Source: CAYHPR01 sp964358895 (GTDB taxonomy: Archaea > Micrarchaeota > Micrarchaeia > CABMEP01). Taken from it: a DNA stretch of 64,000 nt. The stretch is taken from NCBI GenBank assembly GCA_964358895.1, contig CAYHPR010000003.1, forward strand, positions 1 to 64,000. Reading direction: 5' to 3'. The translations under genes were made by a program, and so were the position numbers. This document shows positions 25,455 to 35,130 of the stretch, one piece after another; the stretch's first letter is position 1, and each line of letters starts with the position of its first letter. The notes beneath the pieces are model-generated. The model saw only the letters and a list, made by a program, of their open reading frames with translations. It had not been told where the DNA came from and did no database searches.

Positions 25455-27227
25455 ATGTCGAAAAGTATCAAAGCTATAACGTGTATAAACACGAGATTAT
25501 CCCAACGTTTTTCCTATCTATCAGTCTTCATTCTATTTCTAACATTTTTTTCGTTTTCAGGAACAGTTTCTGCACAATCCCGTACTCAAGTATACGTCGC
25601 ACATTACGGCGATGTAGAGTATTACGGTATTTCACTTGGAAACAACTTCGCAGTTTCGCAAAATGCTAGTGTCGGAGGAACTGCAGTTACAAATGGATCA
25701 AATGTTTGTACAGGTTCTTCGTTGGACGTCACAGTGCTTAATGCCTCTACAACCACTGAACTGTCAAATTCAAAAGTATCCTGTGCTCTTGACTGTACAA
25801 GTCCTGATACCACTTCCGCTTTGACAGCGTTTCCTCTTCCGATATTATGGCAAAGTTCCGGTACATATTCATCTAATGTTAATAGTTACTCTCCTCCGAA
25901 TGCAGGGGATAGCTTTTGTAAGGGTCCGTTCGATACGCCACAGCCTCCAAATCCATTGGCACCCAACACAGAAAATGTGAATTACGATATAATAGGGATC
26001 GATAAAGGAACTGCACGTGCTAATTTAGGACTTTTCTGTTACGGAAGTACACAGACTTCACTTGATGGCTCTTCAGTTAGTTCACCAGTTGGTCTTAACA
26101 CTAATGGATCAAAAACCTTGTTAAGTTCTATGATTGTCAACGAATGCTCCATGTTAGTTCGATCTTATGAGAATCCAGGGTTCCAAGGCAAACCCTGGAC
26201 TGCTGATTGTTTATATTCACCAGTTGGAGGATTTTTTCCTTTAACTACAGCGTCTACAACCACATTCAACGTTGTCAGAGGAGTTAATCTCACCGGCCCT
26301 TTTGGCAGTTACACTGCAAATCCAAGCAGCACAATGATCATCACTTTGCCAGTTACAAATACAGGCGATTTAGGTGCATCCGTTACAGGTATTTCACTTT
26401 CAGCAGGGTTCACAGTCAATAGTATTGTACCCGCACTTCCTGTAACCGTGGCTGCTGGTACTTCTACATCCTTCACAATTAATGCATCAACGCCCGCAGT
26501 AGCAGGAAATTACACTCCAAATGCCACAGTAACCTTCACTCCAACACCAGCAGCGATTGGTGCGTGTGGTGTGGCAGGTTCAACTGCAAGCGTATCGATC
26601 GGCAACATAGTAGTTGCGCCGGGTGTTGTGCCAGGCGGTGGCCCGAGTGGCGGTGGCCCTGGTTGCGTATCAGGTATCACTACTCCGCTCAGCATAACGA
26701 TGCGAGCAACTCCAGCCTCTCTCCTTAATACACTACTTCTTTCTTCTCCACCAAATGTCAACAATGTTACACTTGTTGCAGAAATAAGCAGGCCAAACAG
26801 CGGTTGCATCGGAAACGACATAAAAGCAAATATAACGGTTTACAGTTACAACGCATCCGGTCAACGCAATATAGTGAGGTATAAATCTACAGATTTTTCA
26901 TGCATTGATGCAGGCGTGTCTAGGAAGAATGCGAAAACATGTTATCCAGCATCCTCAGTTGATGGCAGCAACTGTATTTATTCAATGTCACCGTCAAATA
27001 GTCCTGGTGTCAGTTCAGCATTTAATTTCACAGTCATACAGCCATTCCTTTATTCAGCAACACAATCTTCAGTTTGTCCGGCAGATCAATACGGAATATT
27101 CAACTCTCCTTTTTCCGATTCTATCTATGAGGCTGAGATTAGCATATCTGATCCAATCGCCTCTTCCACTCAGACACGTTCAACTTTCTTCGGAATCTAC
27201 GGATTAACATGCCAAGAAAGAGCATAA
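25455..27227 (+). CDS. Secreted Cys-rich protein with Ig-like region (590 aa)
   Basis: A clear signal peptide ends near residue 40 (FILFLTFFSFSGTVSA-QS). The mature part is Ser/Thr/Asn-rich with about 15 cysteines, suggesting disulfide bonds outside the cell. Residues ~270-385 look like an Ig-like/CARDB-type beta domain (VTNTGDLGASVTGISLSAGFTVN). A Gly/Pro-rich hinge (about 390-405) separates it from a last Cys-containing domain. No anchor is seen at the C-terminus. It follows the 1356-aa gene by 56 bases on the same strand and is probably part of the same surface set. I do not recognise a family. Confidence 0.68.
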   Translation: MSKSIKAITCINTRLSQRFSYLSVFILFLTFFSFSGTVSAQSRTQVYVAHYGDVEYYGISLGNNFAVSQNASVGGTAVTNGSNVCTGSSLDVTVLNASTTTELSNSKVSCALDCTSPDTTSALTAFPLPILWQSSGTYSSNVNSYSPPNAGDSFCKGPFDTPQPPNPLAPNTENVNYDIIGIDKGTARANLGLFCYGSTQTSLDGSSVSSPVGLNTNGSKTLLSSMIVNECSMLVRSYENPGFQGKPWTADCLYSPVGGFFPLTTASTTTFNVVRGVNLTGPFGSYTANPSSTMIITLPVTNTGDLGASVTGISLSAGFTVNSIVPALPVTVAAGTSTSFTINASTPAVAGNYTPNATVTFTPTPAAIGACGVAGSTASVSIGNIVVAPGVVPGGGPSGGGPGCVSGITTPLSITMRATPASLLNTLLLSSPPNVNNVTLVAEISRPNSGCIGNDIKANITVYSYNASGQRNIVRYKSTDFSCIDAGVSRKNAKTCYPASSVDGSNCIYSMSPSNSPGVSSAFNFTVIQPFLYSATQSSVCPADQYGIFNSPFSDSIYEAEISISDPIASSTQTRSTFFGIYGLTCQERA

Positions 27228-27365
27228 TCTACTACTTTTATGCGGTGTGAAACCACCGCTCTATTTTAACTAGAAATAAGTGCAAAACTTGTAAGCAGCA
27301 CAATCATTAGATCAGATCAAGTGGGAACAGATATACTTATAAATAAGTGGGATGATATTATTAAT

Positions 27366-27614
27366 ATGACAAGTGGGGCCGAATATATTTTATTGCCGGT
27401 TGACAAAAAAGGCAGGATACATCTTCCAAAAAAGCTACGTGAAGACTTAGGCATTAGTGAGCACGTTGTTGCTGAAAAAGAATCAGATATGTTAATTCTT
27501 AAACCTACAAAGAAGATTTCAGATCCTCTAACATTTCTTACATCTTTTCAGATAAAAACAAAAAAGACTCCTGTCGAAATGAAGCGAGAGGCTGAGGAAG
27601 GATTTGGGAGATAA
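27366..27614 (+). CDS. vapB: AbrB-type antitoxin (VapB-like)
   Basis: This 82-residue protein has an AbrB/SpoVT swapped-hairpin: ILLPVDKKGRIHLPKKLREDLG, then ISEHVVAEKESDMLIL. The tail would bind the toxin. I chose the ATG at 27366 because a TATA-like ACTTATAAATA at ~27337-27347 predicts a leaderless start there; the upstream GTG at 27321 precedes the box. The stop is one base before the PIN gene start. It uses a different antitoxin fold from the VapB at 3056, so the two TA systems are unrelated on the antitoxin side. Confidence 0.85.
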   Translation: MTSGAEYILLPVDKKGRIHLPKKLREDLGISEHVVAEKESDMLILKPTKKISDPLTFLTSFQIKTKKTPVEMKREAEEGFGR

Positions 27615-27615
27615 G

Positions 27616-28008
27616 ATGCGTTACTATCTTGATGCCGACATATTACTTGCTTTACTAAAGCAAAATGACCATTTAAAGCAAAAAGCTAACAGATGGATTG
27701 CAGACAATAAAGACAAAAATGAACTAATAACTTCATCATTATCCTGTTTAGAAGTGTTATTCTATCTCTATAAAAACGGTCTGTCCGAAAATGCATTGGA
27801 CATCATAAGGGCCATATCCATATTGTGCAAGGTTACTTATTTCAATTTTCAACATATAGAACAATCCATCATTCTTTCTGAACATCACTCTCTTAGTCCA
27901 GCAGATTCTATACATGCAGTTCTGGCTATGAACTATGATGCAATTATTAGTAGTGATAAGTCATTTGATAAAGTTCATAATCTAACTCGGATCGATTTCA
28001 CAGCTTAA
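27616..28008 (+). CDS. vapC: VapC-type toxin, PIN-domain RNase
   Basis: The 130 residues carry a PIN domain with acids D6 (LDADILLALL), E46 (SCLEVLF), D97 (SPADSIHAVLA) and D114/D118 (SSDKSFDKV), in the usual spacing. It is expected to cleave an RNA target and to be inhibited by the AbrB-type partner just upstream. I chose the ATG at 27616, which follows the antitoxin stop with one base between; a TTG at 27604 is also in frame. The gene has no sign of decay. Confidence 0.87.
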   Translation: MRYYLDADILLALLKQNDHLKQKANRWIADNKDKNELITSSLSCLEVLFYLYKNGLSENALDIIRAISILCKVTYFNFQHIEQSIILSEHHSLSPADSIHAVLAMNYDAIISSDKSFDKVHNLTRIDFTA

Positions 28009-28051
28009 GGATAAATTTAAAAGACCTCTATGAATATCTAGAGTAGATAGT

Positions 28052-28780
28052 ATGTTTGAAACATTCGGACACTCATTGCAGGTTTATTTCAAGTACCTAA
28101 CTATGATTCTTTTCTTTTCCATTCCTTTCGTTATTGCTCTCTTGCTTCCATATCTGTCGCCAGCACCAGTTTTCAGCGCGCTAGGAGGATACTTCTTAAG
28201 ATCTGGAAGCCTTCCAGAGCTCCAATTAGCTGACTCTTTGATTATTATCGTTATTTCCCTTCTCTCCCTAGCCTTCCTTTCACTAGCACTCGTGGCAATC
28301 AATCTAGTAGTCAAGTCCAGCAGAACAAGAACAAAAGTAAGCGCAGAAGCCTTGAAAAGTTTAGGTAAATACACGGCAGTTGTACTTGCTATTTTTGTGG
28401 CTGTTAAGGTCGTTGAGACGCTGATCCTTCTTTATGTAATAGGTTCAGGTGTTTCAGAATTGCCAGTTTTCATTTTCTCTTTCCTTTCCACATTAGGCCT
28501 TTTCTATGTGGCACCGGCAGTCGTTCTTGAGGAAAAGAAGCCGGCGCCTGCCTTTATCGCAAGTTACAAAAATATCCTTATCAAGCCACTTCATTTCATC
28601 CTCTGGCTAGTAGTCGCATTCCTTCTGGTATATGTTGTTTCTTCAATCTCATTTGCACTTTTCACAGAAACAGCCCTTAGGCAAGGATTCATTGTTTTAG
28701 TCAATTCCTTATTCGTCCTGCCATTTCTAGTAATCCTTCAGGCACAGATGTATATCGCGAAGTATACGCTGATAAAATAA
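28052..28780 (+). CDS. Six-helix membrane protein
   Basis: The 242 residues contain six hydrophobic segments (about residues 14-37, 62-88, 108-132, 138-160, 177-202, 214-238) with short loops. The layout resembles archaeal membrane proteins of the DUF7847/GDPD-membrane-domain type, but I see no diagnostic motif and give no function. It follows the VapBC pair by 43 bases, with an ATG at 28052 and a TATA-like box just upstream. GC content looks closer to the flanking core DNA than to the AT-rich glycan island that begins after it. Confidence 0.6.
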   Translation: MFETFGHSLQVYFKYLTMILFFSIPFVIALLLPYLSPAPVFSALGGYFLRSGSLPELQLADSLIIIVISLLSLAFLSLALVAINLVVKSSRTRTKVSAEALKSLGKYTAVVLAIFVAVKVVETLILLYVIGSGVSELPVFIFSFLSTLGLFYVAPAVVLEEKKPAPAFIASYKNILIKPLHFILWLVVAFLLVYVVSSISFALFTETALRQGFIVLVNSLFVLPFLVILQAQMYIAKYTLIK

Positions 28781-28810
28781 CTTAACCGAAATGACTAGTC
28801 TTAGTTTCAT

Positions 28811-30307
28811 TTATTTGGAGTCTATTTGTGTATGAAAAGTTACTTCACCTGTTTTATACTTCTGTTCTAACCAACTATATACTGTTTGCAAGTAAAATAA
28901 TTTAGGACCTTTAGTAATCATCAACGGAAAATAATGTTCTATCAAAGGAACGCCTAGGGGCTCTTTCCATTCTCTCAATTCCTGGTAATACTGTTCAGTT
29001 TTATAAATTGAGTTATAAATTGGCCAAGGCGTAAATTGGTGTGATGAAAACATTACGGCTGTTGACAAAAGGAGAGTAATTACTATCAATTGTGTGTTTT
29101 GTTTATTTAATATTACGGACAACGGTAATGCTAGAAAAGGAAGCGTAGGGATAAGGTATCTCAAGCCAAAATAATCTCCATGCCAATGATCTATGCCGCC
29201 AATAACTATTAAGAATGTAACAAATATCCCTAGGATAATAAATGTTAAGTTAGGGTCAATTTTATAAAAATAAAAAAAGCCAAATAATGCAAAAATAAGG
29301 ATCGGCGAATAAATAAAAAGACCCTTATATGGGAAAATTAACATCCTGGTCATAATATTAAATAAATCTGGACTTGTATATCTTCGATCAAAGATATGTG
29401 CGCTTTTTTCTATGATCTGGCCAATTATTTGAACCGGAGGGTTATAATCAATACTATTTTTTTCTTCGCAAACATAGCTATAGCAATGGTAAGAGTAAGA
29501 AAGTGCTAATGGATTATCAAACGTATCAAAGTTGTAAATTAACAAGGGTAACACGCCTACGAAAATTCCGATCAAGAAAAAAGACCAACTATTTTTGAAT
29601 TTCAAGATTATATATCCAATCAAAAAGAAAGCAACAATCAGCTGCAAGTAATCAACAAAAATTGAAAACCCAATTAATCCTCCAGTAAAAAGTTGCAGAC
29701 TTATCTTTCTTTTAATCTCTTCAAATCTTGTATAAATTAAATAAAAGGCAAAAAACGAAAAGAAAACACCAACATTATGAACTAATCCTGTCGAAGCATA
29801 ATAAAAGAAAGAAGTGCCAGCTCCTATACTTATTGCTGTCAGCACAGCTGCAGATTGTGAATTGGTTATTTTTTTTGCTATTCTAAAAATTAAAATTAAG
29901 GTTAATGCACTTAATGGTGCTACTATCAGTGCTACCACAAAGCTATGTAGTATGAATTTTTTAAGATATTTATAATAATCAGGTTGCTCTGTTTTTATTT
30001 TTTCAAATGAATTTTTGTCAAACCATGGAAGAATTTGATCAGATTGGATTATGGCGTATAACGGTACGGCCATAAACGAAAGTCCAGGTGCTTTATCAGA
30101 GTAATAATTTCCGTTGTAGTAGGATTTATCAACTGCATTCCAAATAAACGAATTGATAACAAATGTATTTTTTTCTACGACTCCTTGAGTTAAAGCGTAG
30201 ATAGTTTGTTCTTCTACCAGACTGGTTGTAAAAATTACGTAAACTAACCAAAAAGAAAGAGATATCAGAAATTCTAGTTTTTTATCGGGAAAATTTAATC
30301 GACGCAT
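28811..30307 (-). CDS. PMT/ArnT-like membrane glycosyltransferase (GT-C)
   Basis: The 498 residues include about ten hydrophobic segments. The first extracytoplasmic loop carries the phrase SDKAPGLSF, often seen in the GT39-like dolichyl-phosphate-sugar transferases of archaea and bacteria. Such enzymes transfer a sugar from a polyprenyl-phosphate donor on the outer face of the membrane. The ATG at 30307 is preferred over the TTG at 30316. Substrates are unknown. It opens the glycan island on the minus strand. Confidence 0.75.
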   Translation of the reverse strand: MRRLNFPDKKLEFLISLSFWLVYVIFTTSLVEEQTIYALTQGVVEKNTFVINSFIWNAVDKSYYNGNYYSDKAPGLSFMAVPLYAIIQSDQILPWFDKNSFEKIKTEQPDYYKYLKKFILHSFVVALIVAPLSALTLILIFRIAKKITNSQSAAVLTAISIGAGTSFFYYASTGLVHNVGVFFSFFAFYLIYTRFEEIKRKISLQLFTGGLIGFSIFVDYLQLIVAFFLIGYIILKFKNSWSFFLIGIFVGVLPLLIYNFDTFDNPLALSYSYHCYSYVCEEKNSIDYNPPVQIIGQIIEKSAHIFDRRYTSPDLFNIMTRMLIFPYKGLFIYSPILIFALFGFFYFYKIDPNLTFIILGIFVTFLIVIGGIDHWHGDYFGLRYLIPTLPFLALPLSVILNKQNTQLIVITLLLSTAVMFSSHQFTPWPIYNSIYKTEQYYQELREWKEPLGVPLIEHYFPLMITKGPKLFYLQTVYSWLEQKYKTGEVTFHTQIDSK

Positions 30308-30527
30308 GACTATCAAATTATTGATAATATCCTTGTATAAACGTATCTAACATGCTCTCAAATACGGTCGGCAAATCTATCCTATCTGTCACCTTCCTCC
30401 TTAATCTAATTGTATAAGTGCAGTATACGCTAGTTATATGCTGATATAATACTCAGGTACATTATAATGTTTACGCAGTCTACTTTAGATATCTATTAAT
30501 AAGTTATATTCTTCTTAATAATCTCAT
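30308..30527. other. 220-base AT-rich divergent intergenic region
   Basis: This gap separates the divergent GT-C genes. I see several TATA-like stretches near both ends, consistent with two promoters, but no tRNA, small ORF or clear repeat. Confidence 0.5.
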
Positions 30528-32207
30528 ATGCGTTTTATTTTTTTTAAACATCTAAGTAAGATTAATATGACTATACTGCTAAGTCTTTTTTTATTTATTT
30601 TTTTGATACTAGGCTTGATTGAGATAAACAGCCTATCTTTTACAGTTGATGAACCTGCACATATAATTTCAGGGTTTTTATATAATACTGAAAAAGATTT
30701 TAGTTTTGAAAAAACACACCCTCCTTTAATAAAATTAATGGCTACAGCTATTCCTGCCGTTTTATTAGATCTAAAACGATCAGATACTGGAGAATATAGC
30801 ATATCCAGATTTTTCTTTTATAACGAAGAAAACTTCGAAGAGTTAGTTTTTTTTTCTAGAGCATTTATTTTGTTATTGTCTATCTCTCTTATTATTTTTA
30901 TTTATAAATTTTCCTCAGAACTTTCTAATTCTAAAATTGGGCTTTTTGCAGTATTTTTATATATCTTCGAACCGACCATAATGGCTAATTCAACTTTAGT
31001 TACTACTGATTTCGGAGTAGTTATTTTTGTTTTTTTATCTATTTATTTTTTATATTACTTCAAAAAAAACTTACATAAATGTGTCTCCTGGAAATTTTTA
31101 TTCGCGTCATTTTTTTCGGTCGGACTTGCTATTACATCGAAATTTTCTGGGTTGCTGGTTATGCCTATCTGGTTAGTATTATTTTTTTATAAAAACAATT
31201 TAAGTCTATATAAAAAATTTTTTATTATTTTCATTTTTTTATTTACAATTCTACTCACTATTAATTTTTTATATTCTTTTGATCGAGATTATAAATTTGC
31301 ATATGACTGTAATGAAAATAAAAGCAATTGCCTTATAATATTTAATACTCCTGTTTTTGTTCCATTACCTGAAAAATTTGTAGAAGGTTTAAATTTAGTC
31401 AGAATCCATGCTCAAACTGGACATCCAGCATATCTATTTGGTGAGTATTCAGAAAAAGGTTGGTGGTATTACTATCCGATTGCCTTTTTTATAAAAACAC
31501 CAATTCCATTATTATTATTTATATTTTTTGGAGTTTTATTTATACTTAGAAGAAAGCGTCCCGTCTTTTTATTTTTAGTTGTACCCATACTTTTATTTCT
31601 ATTCTTTTTTATGTTTTTTAATAAAATTAATATTGGAATTAGACACATATTACCCATATACCCTTTTCTAGTTATTCTAGCAAGTCATTCATTCTATCTT
31701 ATTAAAAATAAATATATTTTTTTCTTACTTTTAATCTGGTATTTTCTTGCTTTTATTTCTGTTTTTCCATTTAATTTAACTTATTTTAATGAATTAATAG
31801 GTGGGCCTATTAATGGGCCGAAAGCTTTACTTGATTCAAATATAGACTGGGGGCAGGACCTTAAATTCACAAGAGATTACATAAATAATAATCAAATAAA
31901 AGAGTTCTATTACGGACGAGCTATTGAAGAAAATAGTATCTACCCTTTTTTACTATATATTGATTCTAATAAAATAATCAATAAGCCATTCTGTTATCAA
32001 AAGAAGATTGGAACCTATATAGTTAATGTTAACACACTATATGCGTTGTATGGTGTAGGTCCTGATGCAAACTATTCTCACCAGACTAAAATTCCCCCCG
32101 ATTTAACTATCTATCGTCCACCTGAAGACTGTTATATCTGGCTTCGCAATGAGACTCCAATTCATATTATAGGGAATTCGGTCTATGTATATAATTTAAC
32201 CGAATAA
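30528..32207 (+). CDS. GT39-like membrane glycosyltransferase with DEPAH motif
   Basis: The 559 residues contain about eleven hydrophobic segments. The loop after the first helix has TVDEPAHIISGFLY, and HPPLIK follows, the usual signature of the PMT_2/GT39-like family in which the Asp-Glu pair is catalytic. The C-terminal ~120 residues are a soluble extracytoplasmic domain. A sugar from a polyprenyl-phosphate donor is probably added to a surface glycan or protein. Codon use is extremely AT-rich (runs of T and A). Its neighbours are other glycosyltransferases. Confidence 0.8.
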   Translation: MRFIFFKHLSKINMTILLSLFLFIFLILGLIEINSLSFTVDEPAHIISGFLYNTEKDFSFEKTHPPLIKLMATAIPAVLLDLKRSDTGEYSISRFFFYNEENFEELVFFSRAFILLLSISLIIFIYKFSSELSNSKIGLFAVFLYIFEPTIMANSTLVTTDFGVVIFVFLSIYFLYYFKKNLHKCVSWKFLFASFFSVGLAITSKFSGLLVMPIWLVLFFYKNNLSLYKKFFIIFIFLFTILLTINFLYSFDRDYKFAYDCNENKSNCLIIFNTPVFVPLPEKFVEGLNLVRIHAQTGHPAYLFGEYSEKGWWYYYPIAFFIKTPIPLLLFIFFGVLFILRRKRPVFLFLVVPILLFLFFFMFFNKINIGIRHILPIYPFLVILASHSFYLIKNKYIFFLLLIWYFLAFISVFPFNLTYFNELIGGPINGPKALLDSNIDWGQDLKFTRDYINNNQIKEFYYGRAIEENSIYPFLLYIDSNKIINKPFCYQKKIGTYIVNVNTLYALYGVGPDANYSHQTKIPPDLTIYRPPEDCYIWLRNETPIHIIGNSVYVYNLTE

Positions 32208-33290
32208 TCAATATTTTATGATTTGTTCATAAAATATTTGTTGGTTTAAGGCTATTTTATCCCAGGTAAGTTGTCTTGCAAAAGTTCTAGCAGAATCTCC
32301 GAGTTTTTTTCTTAATTTTTTATTTTCGGACAGTAGTAATATTTTTTTTGCAAGATTATTTGAATTTAAATTTTTTAATATAATGCTTCTTTCAGATGAT
32401 GCATTTGTTATTGCAGAGCTTGCAATAATCGGTTTACCGCATGCAAAACTTTCAAGTGATACTATCGGATCTCCTTCAAACCTAGACGGACAACATAAAA
32501 ACATTGAATTTGAAATAAATGACAACTTTTTGTCACCATTCATACGGCCTACCATCCTTATTCTTTGTTCTAGCTTCATCTGTTTAATCATTTTTTCCAA
32601 CTTATACTTCTGTAAACCGTCCCCTATAATTATAAGATTTAAATCGGTTTTATCTTTTATTTTTGCAAATGCATCAATAAGAACATCCAATCCTTTTTGA
32701 TATATGTCCAATCGTCCAATGTACAATATATAATCTTTTTCACTCCGTTTTAAATTTAAGAGTGTCTTGTCTACTCCATTAGGTATTACCTTAATATTGG
32801 TTTTTTTACCTTTTCTTACTTGACATATCTTATTTTTAATATCCTCAGATACTACTATATAATTATCGTAAAATTTAGGATAAATTTTTTCATAAAATTT
32901 TGCAATAATGCCTACGGGGCCATAAGCTAGGGCATGATTTTCATATATGTTGCAAATTGAACACACAGTCGGAATATCAGTTTTTTTAGGAAAAAATGGT
33001 GAGAATGCAGATACATCCTTTACCAATAAATCACAATCATTCGAATAGTTCATACTTTCAAGTGAAAAGGATATCTTATTTAAAATAAAATTAGAAGAAG
33101 GCCATCCCAGAAATTTATAACGGATATTCTCTAATTTTTTTTCTTTGGGCGAATAAGGATATCTCCCGCTATAAACTGTTATTTCATTATTATTATTTAA
33201 ACGTCTATAAATCTCATGCGTTCTAGACGCTTGTCCTCCATCAAGCCATGGGTTATTAAAACTATCATAAATAAAATGTTTTATTCTCAT
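32208..33290 (-). CDS. Glycosyltransferase family 4 (GT-B)
   Basis: The 360 residues form a GT-B fold without membrane segments. The C-terminal half has the GT4 pattern: VIPNGVD, ILYIGRLDIYQKGLDVLIDAF and the E-x7-E motif in SRFEGDPIVSLESFACGKP. The N-terminal half has a Gly-rich acceptor loop (LDGGQASRTHE). It would use a nucleotide-sugar donor in the cytoplasm to extend a glycan. It is convergent with the GT39-like gene, starting directly at its stop. Confidence 0.85.
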   Translation of the reverse strand: MRIKHFIYDSFNNPWLDGGQASRTHEIYRRLNNNNEITVYSGRYPYSPKEKKLENIRYKFLGWPSSNFILNKISFSLESMNYSNDCDLLVKDVSAFSPFFPKKTDIPTVCSICNIYENHALAYGPVGIIAKFYEKIYPKFYDNYIVVSEDIKNKICQVRKGKKTNIKVIPNGVDKTLLNLKRSEKDYILYIGRLDIYQKGLDVLIDAFAKIKDKTDLNLIIIGDGLQKYKLEKMIKQMKLEQRIRMVGRMNGDKKLSFISNSMFLCCPSRFEGDPIVSLESFACGKPIIASSAITNASSERSIILKNLNSNNLAKKILLLSENKKLRKKLGDSARTFARQLTWDKIALNQQIFYEQIIKY

Positions 33291-33352
33291 TGAATTATTT
33301 ATACTTTAATTTATATAAACTTACTTTAATTAATTTGTAATCCCATTATTCA

Positions 33353-33517
33353 ATGTTTCTCAGCGATAAAAACGAAATCCGAAGAAAGAACCCATACAGT
33401 AAGTTTACCGAAGTGAAAAAGAAGGAAATGAAGCTAAAACTCATTGTTCACAATCTTATACTAAACTACGGAAAAACTTATTTTTCAGTCGTGAGGAGTT
33501 TTAACAGAGCCTACTAA
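33353..33517 (+). pseudogene. Short basic ORF (54 aa), possible gene remnant
   Basis: A 54-codon frame with an ATG lies in the gap before the GH10 gene. It is very Lys/Arg-rich (KFTEVKKKEMKLKLIVHN), has no ribosome site and is less AT-rich than the surrounding DNA. It looks like the tail of a larger protein, perhaps a transposase, but I cannot name a family. It could also be a chance ORF. The rest of 33291-33554 holds only AT-rich sequence and a probable promoter for the GH10 gene. Confidence 0.25.
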
Positions 33518-33554
33518 AACAAATATTTAAATAGTAGTTAATCATATTATTCCT

Positions 33555-34874
33555 ATGAATAAATCCGTGAAAAAAGCAGTTATAGGGTTGTCAATTCTTT
33601 CTATTAGTTTTTCTTCATATCTATTAACCGAAACATTTAGGAGTAAAACTAATAAATTCGTCAAACAGGAAAATATTATTGAACAGGCAGAAAAAAATAT
33701 TGAAAAGATAAGAAAAGGAAAATTTATAATTAATTTTATAAATAAATCTGGTCAGCCAATAAAAAATACAGACATTTCCGTTAATCAGTTATCGCATAAT
33801 TTTAAATTCGGAGGAGCACTTAGTTTATATAACGATAAAAATTATGATAAATATAAAGAAGAATTCTTAAGTTTATTTAATTATGCAACTTTTGAAACGG
33901 CATTAAAATGGAAAATTTTAGAACCAACAATTAATGAATACGATTATGGCTGGGCGGATAATCTATTGGATTGGTGCAAAAAAAATAACATTGCAGTTAA
34001 AGGCCATGCTGTTTTATGGGGGAATAAAAAATGGGGTTTACCTGATTGGTTACAACATTTAGATAATAAAAAAGTTGAACAAAGAATTGATTTACATATT
34101 AAATCCATAATGAATAGATACAAAGATTACATTAAAATATGGGATATTATCAATGAACCATTGACGGATGAATTTTTTGGAAATATTGCTAAAGATTATG
34201 CTGAAAACGCACTCATTACGGCACGTAAAATTGATCCTAAGGCTAAATTAGTTATTAATGAATTCGGAGTTATACATAATAGAGCTAAAAGAGAAAGATT
34301 TTATACATACCTCAATAAACTAAAAGAAAAAAATATACCGTTCGATATTATTGGTTTACAAGCACATGAACCAGTCAATGGTTTTTTCGATTTTAATGAG
34401 GTTGCCAATACTTTAAATTATTTCGGAGCATTGGGAAAAGAAATACATATAACTGAATTTGCAGTTCAAACAAAAAATATTGATGGTTCTTATACTAATG
34501 TAGCCGAAAGCCTAATTCAAGGAAATTGGAACGACGATTTACAAGCGTATTATTATGAAAATTTTTATAAGATATGTTTTGGTAATGAACATGTTAGTTC
34601 TATAACTCTCTGGGCTTTATTCGATGATCGATCATGGTTACTTGGAAGCGGCTTATTTGATAATTATTATAAGCAAAAAAAAGCATATTTTGTATTAAAC
34701 AATCTAATAAATACAAAATGGAAAACCAAGGGGTTATATAAGACAAACAAAGAGGGTCAAATAAATTTCAATGGTTTTTTTGGAAAATATTCAATAAAAG
34801 TTGAGGGATTTAAAACGGAGCACTTTATTAATTTAGAATCGGCCAACTTAACTTATAATCTCTCTATCGAATAG
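33555..34874 (+). CDS. GH10 endo-xylanase-like glycoside hydrolase, secreted
   Basis: The N-terminal ~25 residues are a signal peptide or anchor. A short beta domain follows (about 55-90). Residues ~95-390 match GH10: HAVLWGNKKWGLPDWL, WDIINEP with acid/base E201, and HITEFA with nucleophile E301. A ~45-residue beta tail closes the 439 aa. GH10 enzymes cut beta-1,4-xylan or related glycans. Its place inside a glycosyltransferase/ABC-export cluster suggests trimming of the cell's own polymer, as seen for hydrolases in bacterial exopolysaccharide clusters. Feeding on plant xylan is less likely. Confidence 0.85.
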   Translation: MNKSVKKAVIGLSILSISFSSYLLTETFRSKTNKFVKQENIIEQAEKNIEKIRKGKFIINFINKSGQPIKNTDISVNQLSHNFKFGGALSLYNDKNYDKYKEEFLSLFNYATFETALKWKILEPTINEYDYGWADNLLDWCKKNNIAVKGHAVLWGNKKWGLPDWLQHLDNKKVEQRIDLHIKSIMNRYKDYIKIWDIINEPLTDEFFGNIAKDYAENALITARKIDPKAKLVINEFGVIHNRAKRERFYTYLNKLKEKNIPFDIIGLQAHEPVNGFFDFNEVANTLNYFGALGKEIHITEFAVQTKNIDGSYTNVAESLIQGNWNDDLQAYYYENFYKICFGNEHVSSITLWALFDDRSWLLGSGLFDNYYKQKKAYFVLNNLINTKWKTKGLYKTNKEGQINFNGFFGKYSIKVEGFKTEHFINLESANLTYNLSIE

Positions 34875-35130
34875 AATAAACTAACGGGCGGCATTTAGAC
34901 TTTTAAATAGTTTTCTTTCAAGAAGAAGAAAAAATTTGGATGAGCGTTTTTTTTTAATATTTAATTTTAGTTAAATTACCTCAGCAACTATCCAATTAAC
35001 GTTAATTTTCTATGATAATTCAAAGAATATGTAATAAATCTAGTTAATTCATTTTCCATAATCTCTTATATTTTTATATTATCTTTAATACAGGAAACTA
35101 TTAAAAAACATAAGTCTATCAAGTACTCTA
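34875..35130. other. 256-base AT-rich intergenic region
   Basis: The region holds long A/T runs, a T-run at about 34950 that could terminate the GH10 transcript, and TATA-like elements near its end ahead of the GT2 gene. I see no RNA gene or coding frame. Confidence 0.4.

Noticed and set aside
26510..26821. Minus-strand frame with a Pro/Gly-rich stretch
   Set aside because: It mirrors the Gly/Pro hinge of the secreted Cys-rich protein; no independent support.
33291..33554. tRNA or small RNA in the gap before the GH10 gene
   Set aside because: I could not form a cloverleaf or find conserved tRNA boxes; only the short basic ORF stands out.
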